A DNA stretch of 64,000 nucleotides from Rhizobium sp. BK313 (lineage in GTDB: Bacteria; Pseudomonadota; Alphaproteobacteria; Rhizobiales; Rhizobiaceae). Below the pieces are notes generated by a model. The model had not been told where the DNA came from, did not search any database, and saw only the letters and a list, made by a program, of their open reading frames with translations. Positions 34,917-41,612 of the stretch are shown here, one piece after another (within the stretch, counting starts at the first letter, position 1; each line of letters opens with the position of its first letter). A program made the translations under genes and the position numbers. The stretch lies in the NCBI RefSeq assembly GCF_014193655.1, contig NZ_JACHZQ010000004.1:372001-436000 (forward strand). Direction: 5' to 3'.

Positions 34917-35153
34917 ATCCTTATACCTCTCATGGTCCTAACTGGTATCACAATGTCTCCGGTAATGAACGCGGCTTGGCCGTTCCTGCTGGAGGTGTTT
35001 GGCGGCAGGCAATCAGCCCGATCGCTGCACTTTATCTGGGCCACGCTGCTGGTGGCATTCTCCCTTATCCATATTTCGATGGTGGTTTTGGTCGGTCCCT
35101 TCAATGAAATCCGATTGATGGGACGCTATCGCCTTCCTGAGGATCGACGCTGA
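34917..35153 (+). pseudogene. Cytochrome b561/b6-type membrane subunit, C-terminal remnant
   Basis: Reading V-L-I-P-L-M-V-L-T-G-I-T-M-S-P, then GGRQSARSLHFIWATLLVAF, LIHISMVVLVGPFNEIRLM and GRYRLPEDR, this is the last two helices of a cytochrome b561-domain protein of the kind that partners molybdopterin oxidoreductases. One haem-type His (LHFI) and a second (LIHI) are visible, but the N-terminal half is gone. Its TGA overlaps the ATG of the next gene (coupled pair). Confidence 0.8.
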
Positions 35154-35918
35154 TGGCATTGAAAATATCGCGCAGAAAGCTTTTGGCAAACCTCACGCTG
35201 GGCGGGTCGGCGATTGCAGTATCGGGTTGCACCGGCCCGACATATGACCAGGGTTTTCAAAACGCCGTTCTTTCGACAGGAGACTGGCTGGCTTACCGAA
35301 TGTAACGGTTCCTTGGATTGAATGCGAGTGCCCCGGAATATTCGGAATCGGAAATTTCACCGAGCTTTCGCACGAACGGCAACACTGATCCAGGCACCGA
35401 TGAATATCAGCTGCTCGCCGATAAGAATTTCATCGATTGGCGATTGCGGATTGATGGAGCTGTTGACAGACCGACGGACTTTTCGCTTGCAGAATTACAA
35501 TCGATGCCAGCACGAACGCAGATAACCCCTCATGACTGTGTCGAGGGATGGAGCGCAATTGGGGAAATGGACGGGAGTTCAACTTTCTACGCTGCTGAAG
35601 GAGGTCAAGGTTCAGCCAGCGGCGCGGTTCGTAGTCCTTCATTGTGCCGACACATTCGACGGGACGCCGTACTATAAGAGCAGAGATCTTGTCGATGCCT
35701 ATCATCCTCAAACTATCCTTGCCTATGCTATGAACAGTCAACCTCTCTCGGTCGACCACGGCGCCCCCTTGCGATTGCGGGTGGAGCGCCAGTTAGAATA
35801 TAAGCAGGCAAAGTATGTCACGTGTCTCGAGATCGTGACCGTCCTTTCGGGAATTGGTCAGGGCAAAGGCGGCTATTGGGAAGACGTAGTAGGTTACGAT
35901 TGGTATGCCGGAATCTAA
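35153..35918 (+). pseudogene. Molybdopterin-dependent oxidoreductase (SUOX fold) with a nonsense codon and a frameshift
   Basis: It starts MALKISRRKLLANLTLGGS with a lipobox-like S-G-C. The frame meets TAA at 35303-35305 (CAA in relatives is likely) and continues in frame through SEISPSFRTNGNTDP, DWRLRIDGAVDRP and THDCVEGWSAIG-type sequence. At the GGGG run 35561-35564 one extra G shifts the frame; the +1 frame then encodes KWTGVQLSTLL, VVLHCADTFDGTPYYKS, YHPQTILAYAMN, APLRLRVERQLEYKQAKYV and GYWEDVVGYDWYAGI to the natural end. The molybdopterin Cys (HDCVEGW) is retained. Confidence 0.9.
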
Positions 35919-36118
35919 CAAGGCCTCAGGCTGGCGCAGGAAGCGATCACACTTTGAAGTACCGCAAGTACTTTTCCCGATAGCTCCACTGTTGCGAAAA
36001 GCCCGGCCGCCCTCGGCGCGACGAGAGACGGCCGGTACGGTACGCCGGCACCGGTAAGCTAATGCTACAATGAGCGACCGCCACCACAGCGAACTTGTCA
36101 CAGAGTGTGGAGGTCGAT

Positions 36119-36418
36119 GTGCCCGCTTACCTTATTGTAGAACACCGCATTGCTGATCCCGACAAATTCCAGGAGTGCAGCGGCACGGTCCGGCCGATGA
36201 TCGCCAACTACGGTGGCCGTCTCCTGACAAAAGGCGGCACCCACAAAGTGCTGGAGACTGACCATTTTTTGCCTGATCGCGTGGCTGTCTTCGAGTTCCC
36301 TGATATGACCACGCTGAACACCTGGTACAGCTCGCCGCAATACAAGCCGCTGCTCAAGCTCAGGCAATCGGCGACGGACATGAGCAAGGACGTGATGATT
36401 GCCATAGATGGCGCCTGA
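36119..36418 (+). CDS. DUF1330 family protein
   Basis: A 99-residue dimeric alpha-beta barrel-type protein: V-P-A-Y-L-I-V-E-H-R-I at the start, FQECSGTVRPMIANYGGRLL, RVAVFEFPDMTTLNTWYSSP and YKPLLKLRQSATDMSKDVMI, all typical of DUF1330. Function is unknown; the fold resembles monooxygenase-like stress proteins. GGAGG six bases upstream of GTG 36119 gives the family's normal MPAYLIVEHRI start. Frames from 36095 only add spurious residues. Confidence 0.8.
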   Translation: MPAYLIVEHRIADPDKFQECSGTVRPMIANYGGRLLTKGGTHKVLETDHFLPDRVAVFEFPDMTTLNTWYSSPQYKPLLKLRQSATDMSKDVMIAIDGA

Positions 36419-36700
36419 GAAACAGGAACTCGGTCGCTAGCGACCGAAGCAAAGTGGATTTTCAGACCTTGCTCGGGTTCGCAGCTTATTCAGGCGGCAC
36501 CATTTGGGACTAGGTTCGAACGAATCCATAGGTATCGAGAGAGTAACGCCACCGCGGGAGGAGCGGCGCGGATGGTCGGCAATTGATAAATGTCCGCACC
36601 GGTGTAACTTGCGTTATAGCGTTCTTGAAGAACCGGCCGTCCTGCTTCTCGAAGACCAGCCAGCCATCACCATAACCGTGTTGACAATTCCGCCAACGCC
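36419..36700. other. Intergenic region, nothing recognised
   Basis: No convincing coding sequence on either strand. Confidence 0.3.
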
Positions 36701-36955
36701 CTAGTGACTGCCATAGAGCGTCTGTTGGAAGTCTTCGTCCGCGTGCTCTGGGAACAGATGTCGTCTGGTCTGCCTGAGGGCGTCTGCTTCACGCCGCTGC
36801 CGCTGAAGGAGTTCCAAGGTCACGTCGGTGAATGGAGCGCTCTCTGATGCTGCCACGCGGATCGTTCCGCCATGGGCGAGGAAATCGCAGAACGCCTCAA
36901 CCGAGCGCAGCCGGGTCGTCAGTTCCACGTAGCGGTTGTAGTTCCCATCCAGCAT
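36701..36955 (-). CDS. Small hypothetical protein
   Basis: An 84-residue hydrophilic protein: MLDGNYNRYVELTTRLRSVE, FCDFLAHGGTIRVAASES, then a charged helical region (LELLQRQRREADALRQTRRH). GGAGGAGG five to six bases before the ATG is one of the strongest ribosome-binding sites in this stretch, which supports a real gene. No family is recognised. Confidence 0.5.
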   Translation of the reverse strand: MLDGNYNRYVELTTRLRSVEAFCDFLAHGGTIRVAASESAPFTDVTLELLQRQRREADALRQTRRHLFPEHADEDFQQTLYGSH

Positions 36956-37223
36956 CCCAACCTCCTCCGAAAACTCAATGTAGGAAGAGTTCGGCAGGAT
37001 GATGGCAGGGACGCGGACTTAATGCTCTCGCCATCGCTCTCGCGACCTCGCGGCAAACGGCCCAGACCAGCTTTGTGCTGGCCTTTTCAACTGTATCCGC
37101 CGGAACCGCACGTTGGTCACCATCGACCGGCTCGTGCCGCGTCGCAATTCCCCTTGTCAAGCGTCTCTTTGCCCCGGCTTCGAAAACATCGGCGCGATGA
37201 CGTCTACCATCAGCCGAATGACT

Positions 37224-37647
37224 TCGTCGGCATCTTCAGGACAACAAGGTCAGTGTCGAGGGCTGGGCAGAACGACCCTTCCCCGCCGACTGCGGAGCGC
37301 CGACCCTGACGGGCGGGACAGGAATCAGCGTGGGCGCTGGTCGCGCTGTGGTCGTCGAGTTCGACGACGTCAGCCTCTCGAGTGCCACGGGCACGGTCCG
37401 CTTCCTCGACGGTAGCGCCGGCCAACCCAACGGCCGGGTTGTCGTGGTCGCACGCGAATGTGACGATCAGGGTGGTGTGGATCCGATCGGCGACCGAGTC
37501 ACAGCCGACGGACCGGTCAACAACGGACGGTTCGGCTTGGAGTTCCGACGATCTCTGGATGCCGACTTCGGCCTGCTGCAGGCCCACTACCTCGGTGACT
37601 TCGGTGCGGCACCGTCTGACAGCGAGCCGAAGCTGGTGCAACGCTGA
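37224..37647 (+). pseudogene. Possible Ig-like repeat fragment without a start
   Basis: A frame open from about 37224 without ATG contains ATGTVRFLDGS and, 60 residues on, HYLGDFGAAPSDSEP. These resemble the start and end of bacterial Ig-like repeats (Big_3_5 style T-G-T-V-x-F-x-D-G ... Y-x-G-D-x-x). The middle fits poorly. It may be a piece of a surface protein, or chance in GC-rich DNA. Confidence 0.25.
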
Positions 37648-38015
37648 ATGAGTCGGGCGCACTCGTCCGCGGCCTGCACCTCGTCGGGTTCGCCGAAACG
37701 GATCCGAGCATCACGCCAGGGTCGAGCGCGATCGTTGAGTGCGGCATGACGCAACGCCCGTCGGGTATCGTGTCAACGTCGTTCGGGCGACGTTGCTCAG
37801 GGGTGGCGTTTGTGTCGTTGGTTCCCATGGTCGCACTCCTTTCAAGTAGAACACCGACGGAAACCGTTCATTCCGCTTCGAGCTCCCAGCCGTTGAGCCA
37901 TTGGTGCAATTCCGGCCCCTCGGACGGATCGTTCCTTTGGCCTCCGCAGCGATCTTGTCAGGTGCGCTTTCGCGCCCTATTTCGCGATCCACGGGGAATC
38001 AAGCAAAGACATCAA
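37648..38015. other. Region with an unassigned leftward frame
   Basis: A minus-strand frame starts at ATG 37828 (MGTNDTNATPEQRRPNDVDT) behind a good AAAGGAG site, but its 103 codons become unconvincing and overlap the 37224-37647 frame. No domain is recognised. Confidence 0.25.
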
Positions 38016-38216
38016 CTGGCAACTGGTACCGTTAAGTGGTTCAACTCTGACAAGGGTTATGGGTTCATTCAGCCGGACGATGGTTCGCCAGATGTTTCCG
38101 TGCATATTTCTGCAGTCGAGAGGGCGGGCCTGTAAGGCCTCAAGGACGGGCAGAAGGTCAGTTACGAGCCAACGAAGGACCGACGGTCTGGTTTCGCTAG
38201 GTCAGGATGGCCCTAG
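38016..38216 (+). pseudogene. CspA-like cold-shock protein, start codon lost and in-frame TAA
   Basis: The sequence LATGTVKWFNSDKGYGFIQP, then DDGSPDVSVHISAVERAGL, TAA (38133-38135) and GLKDGQKVSYEPTKDRRSG is a cold-shock domain read in one frame. RNP1 (KGYGFIQ) is intact. RNP2 is altered to VSVHIS where F-V-H-I-S is normal. The expected initiator is CTG (38016), and no ATG precedes it in frame. CAA to TAA would explain the stop. At least three lesions make this non-functional. Confidence 0.85.
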
Positions 38217-38224
38217 AGAGCAAG

Positions 38225-39166
38225 ATGACTAACCAACCTGGTCGAACTGAAGCCGGCGAGAATATTGTGACAGTGTTCGGCGGAACGGGCTTCCTCGGGC
38301 GGCGGATCGTAACCAGCCTTTTGGACAGGGCTGTTGATGTACGTGCCGTCTCGCGCCATCCGCACAAGCATAAGTTTGACAACGTGTCCGGTAAGAGGCC
38401 ATCTCAGCAGATCGAGGCGGACATACTCGATTCATCCTCGATCGCCGCTGCCGTGGCTGGATCTCGCGCGGTTGTGAATGCGGTCAGCCTTTATGTTGAG
38501 CGCGGCAAGCAGACCTTCGAACGTGTCCATGTGGAAGCCGCGGCCGATTTGGCGGCCACCTCTCGGGATGCAGGCGTCGAGATGTTCGTCCAGATTTCGG
38601 GCATTGGATCGGATCCAATGTCCCGTTCGAATTACATCCGGGCGCGGGGCCGCGGCGAGGAGGTGGTGAAGGCCGCGTTTCCAGGCGCGGTAATCGTCCG
38701 TCCGTCTGTAATGGTGGGACCCGACGACACGTTCATCACAACAATCGCGAGGCTGGTGCACATCCTCCCGATCTATCCGCTGTTTGGAGAAGGCGGCACG
38801 CGGCTACAACCGGTTTATGTTGAGGACGTGGCGGAAGCCGTGAGCCGCTTGGCCTCAGGACAGTATTCCACGGATGCATCGATCTTCGAGTGCGCCGGTC
38901 CGCGCATTTATTCGTATCGGGAACTCGTCCAGGAGATCGCCACTCAACTGAACGCGCGAATCAGGCTGGTGCCCGTGCCATTCGCGGTATGGAGAATATT
39001 GGCCACTGCTGCGGAGTTTCTTCCCGTCGTGTCTCTAACGCGCAACCAAGTCGATCTCATGCTTCGTGACAATGTCGCCGCAAACGATCTGCCGGGCCTG
39101 GAAGAACTGGGAATCCAATCCCGCGGCATCGAGGAACTCGTCGATATGATTGGGCACGCGGCTTAA
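38225..39166 (+). CDS. NAD(P)H-binding NmrA/NDUFA9-like protein
   Basis: A 313-residue atypical short-chain dehydrogenase: VTVFGGTGFLGRRIV Rossmann loop, AVVNAVSLYVERGKQTFERV, MFVQISGIGSDPMSRSNYIR where the catalytic Tyr/Lys would be (no YxxxK; R-A-R-G-R-G-E instead), VIVRPSVMVGPDD and PVYVEDVAEAV. This is the complex-I-assembly NDUFA9-like or NmrA-like group, which binds NAD(P)H as cofactor or redox sensor. The start may be 38225 or 38207. It is intact, directly after the dead csp gene. Confidence 0.8.
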   Translation: MTNQPGRTEAGENIVTVFGGTGFLGRRIVTSLLDRAVDVRAVSRHPHKHKFDNVSGKRPSQQIEADILDSSSIAAAVAGSRAVVNAVSLYVERGKQTFERVHVEAAADLAATSRDAGVEMFVQISGIGSDPMSRSNYIRARGRGEEVVKAAFPGAVIVRPSVMVGPDDTFITTIARLVHILPIYPLFGEGGTRLQPVYVEDVAEAVSRLASGQYSTDASIFECAGPRIYSYRELVQEIATQLNARIRLVPVPFAVWRILATAAEFLPVVSLTRNQVDLMLRDNVAANDLPGLEELGIQSRGIEELVDMIGHAA

Positions 39167-39546
39167 GCCGGAACCTGCGACGGGAACTTGTTGCTGCGTG
39201 AGGTTGGTAGGACTACAGGAGAAATACAAACAGGCGCGATTGACGCGCCCGGAGGGTTAGCCCGCTCACAAGCAGTAATCTGTGAAATCCTTGTTTCGGT
39301 CCGACGCATCCGACGCAGCTGCCATTTCGCCGTTTTGTCTAGGTCAGCCCGCCGAGATCATTTGTTCTTGAAGCGGGCTGCTTCTTCGGACCCGCCCGTC
39401 GCATCACCGGCACATAGAAATGTGCGCCGACGCCTGCGAGCCGTCAATATGAACGAGCGACGTCTTCCGAATGTATTAAATTCCGATAAGCATTAGTTGT
39501 CCGAGGTTAGGCCTTTTCACACGTGATGATAGCCCCCGAGCCTGGA
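39167..39546. other. Intergenic region, nothing recognised
   Basis: About 380 bases between convergent genes with no credible frame or terminator seen. Confidence 0.3.
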
Positions 39547-40734
39547 TCATCCAGCTACGAACGCACGTACTTCTACGAGACTGGCCACGGCGAAAGTGTT
39601 CCTACCTAGTCGTTTTGCTTCGTAGAGAGCTCCGTCGGCCGCCTGAAGCAACTTCTCGACCGTGGTCTCGGCAGGCAACGCGGAGGCGACACCTGCGCTC
39701 ACGGTGACCCATCTGTTATCACTGTCGTAATTCTGGATGCGAAGCCCTTCAACCGCAGCCCTGATTCTTTCCGCTATCGCCAATGCCTGTATCGGTTCCT
39801 GGCCCACACCAAGCACTAATATCTCTTCTCCACCGAACCGAAAGACGAACAAGGTCTCACCGACCGTATTACGGATGCACTCCGACACGGCTCGGATACA
39901 GGCGTCGCCTGCAATGTGCCCCTGGGTGTCGTTGAAGCGCTTGAAATGATCTATATCGAGAAGGATAGCGGAAACAGGCACGTCCTTTGCCGCGTTGCTC
40001 CACAGTTCGTCAGCGACTCGTGTCAGCGAGCGCCTGTTCAGCAATCCCGTCAGCTCGTCATGGTCCGCCCTATGCTCGAGTTGCCGATATAGGAGGTTCG
40101 CCCGCAACTGATTGAGAAAATTCTTCCTATCGGATTTCTCAAGGAAATAGGCACTTACCGCGAGAAAGATCGACAACATGGAATAGACTGTGATGATGCC
40201 GAAGTAAGAAATCTGGTCGAAAGCGCCAGTTAGATACGTCGTCGTGAAATGCGAAGCGCACGTGAGCGCCAGCCCCATCAACACGGCTCGAAAACGCGGC
40301 CGGAGTGATACCACGAAGAACAAAAAGGCAGCCGAATTGTAGGTCTGGTAGACAAATAGATACTGGCTGCCACTCTTGATCGCAGGGATCATTGGCAAGG
40401 TGGTGCTCAACACGGCTGCAGTGACCGTCAAGGCGTCGTAAAGCACCGCATTGGGCCAACGACGGACGATAAAGATGCACGCGATTACGAAGGGTGTGAA
40501 GATCAGGAAGCGGACAACAATCAGCTCTGTCAGCACGTCAGGCACCATGTCGTGATCGCCGAAATAGACGAGATCGTAGATCAACAAGCCCATGACGCAC
40601 CAGATTGCGACGAGCCGAGCCCTCTCGGCCGCGTAATCCTTGAGAAACAGCCTTTCAAGTTCCGGCGAAAATCGCAAGAGACCGAAGCCCCGAGCCAATT
40701 GGCCCTCAACCTGGTCAAGCGTCACAAGGCTCAC
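39547..40734 (-). CDS. Membrane-anchored diguanylate cyclase (GGDEF)
   Basis: A 395-residue protein. Residues 1-200 carry about six transmembrane helices (for example VAIWCVMGLLIYDLVYFG; FLIFTPFVIACIFIV; VLYDALTVTAAVLSTTLPMI). Residues about 215-390 are a GGDEF domain: HDELTGLLNRRSL, ILLDIDHFKRFNDTQGHIAG with the metal Asp, and the active site RFGGEEI (GGEE form, normally active). The inhibitory RxxD site is absent (the equivalent position reads RNTV). It should make cyclic di-GMP from GTP at the membrane without product feedback. Confidence 0.9.
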   Translation of the reverse strand: MSLVTLDQVEGQLARGFGLLRFSPELERLFLKDYAAERARLVAIWCVMGLLIYDLVYFGDHDMVPDVLTELIVVRFLIFTPFVIACIFIVRRWPNAVLYDALTVTAAVLSTTLPMIPAIKSGSQYLFVYQTYNSAAFLFFVVSLRPRFRAVLMGLALTCASHFTTTYLTGAFDQISYFGIITVYSMLSIFLAVSAYFLEKSDRKNFLNQLRANLLYRQLEHRADHDELTGLLNRRSLTRVADELWSNAAKDVPVSAILLDIDHFKRFNDTQGHIAGDACIRAVSECIRNTVGETLFVFRFGGEEILVLGVGQEPIQALAIAERIRAAVEGLRIQNYDSDNRWVTVSAGVASALPAETTVEKLLQAADGALYEAKRLGRNTFAVASLVEVRAFVAG

Positions 40735-40894
40735 GGGCTACTCCTCCAAATCGATCGGTTGGGGCAGAATAGCTAAGCAAGTTGAATTTTAAGCTAAGGT
40801 CGCCTTGTGAGTTGCTGTAAGGCGCGGAACAGAGCGCTGCGCCGGGAGCGTCCACTCTAACCCGGCTTGGTGCCACAAGAGCTCGTCCTAAATC

Positions 40895-41097
40895 CTCTGG
40901 GGGATCATTGCTTCCATGTGGACCAGCAATCTTATGCTGGTAGTGCTGAACCTGCCGCTGATCGGGCTCTGGGTGAAGCTGCTGACCATTCCTTATTACC
41001 TGCTCTTCCCGATCATGGCCTTCTGCTCGATCGGGGTTTATAGCGTCAATTCCAACGTGTACGACCTCTATGCTGTCGCCTTCTTCGGTTTCGCCGG
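40895..41097 (+). pseudogene. TctA-type tricarboxylate transporter large subunit, internal/C-terminal fragment
   Basis: The frame reads LWGIIASMWTSNLMLVVLNL, PLIGLWVKLLTIPYYLLFP, CSIGVYSVNSNVYDLYAVAF and FGFAG, matching the penultimate segment of TctA (W-G-L-I-A-S-M-W-x-G-N-L-M-L-V). Both ends are lost; the downstream end abuts a LigD scrap. No TctB or TctC is nearby. Confidence 0.85.
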
Positions 41098-41110
41098 CTC
41101 CCGGCGTAGT

Positions 41111-41293
41111 TTACCGGAGATGCGTCCAGTCGTGCCCGCCGCGCCTGATAATCAGCACCCCCTCTGACTCGATATGGATCGCAGGCGCTATCGCGCCATT
41201 TGATTTCGAGGATCCAATCCGGCCCCCTCGGCTTTCGGCAGCGCAAGGCCGAGACGACGGGCTCGGGGAGGCGTAAGCCGACTATGGCCCAAC
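41111..41293 (-). pseudogene. LigD ATP-dependent ligase domain scrap, frameshifted
   Basis: On the minus strand LRLPEPVVSALRCRKPRGPD, WILEIKW is the start of a LigD ligase domain (the Lys in E-I-K-W is the adenylation site). After an indel near 41190 the next frame reads AIHIESEGVLIIRRGGHDWT and stops at 41111, matching the H-I-E-x-x-G-V-R-I-I-T-R-G-G-H-D-W-T-H region of the same domain. The catalytic D-G-Y-R is damaged. It is a relic unrelated in position to the LigD piece at base 1. Confidence 0.55.
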
Positions 41294-41612
41294 GGGCGAA
41301 ACGCCCGGCACTCTCCGGCATTTTCAGGGACTGGGTGATTTCATGTCGTCGACGGGACAAACCCGTTGCTGGCCGTATGCCGGGAATATTCCCGTCCGCG
41401 AGAAGCCGTCGTTGATGGGGTGCTCCGTCGTTCGTGTGATGATGCTCACGCATCCATCAGCCTCCTCAATCAATGTGGGACCTTGCGGATAGATAGACGA
41501 TACGTAATAACGTATCCGCTCGTTTCGAGCCTAAACGCTTCGAACATGGCAATTGAGTCTCTTATGGGGTCAGTTGCTAAGTGATCGCGGTCGGGGGAAG
41601 GCAGACATAAGC
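41294..41612. other. Upstream region of the SPFH-ATPase operon
   Basis: No gene was seen. It contains the 18-base palindrome at 41499-41516 and probably the operon promoter. Confidence 0.4.
41499..41516. promoter_or_regulatory. Perfect palindrome, candidate operator of the SPFH-ATPase operon
   Basis: GATACGT-aata-ACGTATC is a perfect 7-base inverted repeat with a 4-base centre, 97 bases upstream of the first start codon. It has the size of a site for a dimeric metalloregulator. No regulator gene is adjacent. Confidence 0.45.

Noticed and set aside
34325..35104. 259-codon leftward frame over MltB and cytochrome b561
   Set aside because: It is out of frame with the recognisable MltB relic and antisense to the cytochrome relic.
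37330..37647. Calling the GC-rich rightward frame a complete gene
   Set aside because: The only starts are internal GTG codons without ribosome-binding sites, and the Ig-like resemblance covers only its two ends.
41046..41453. 135-codon leftward frame as an intact gene
   Set aside because: Only a short central part resembles LigD, and its continuation is in a different frame; the rest has no protein character.
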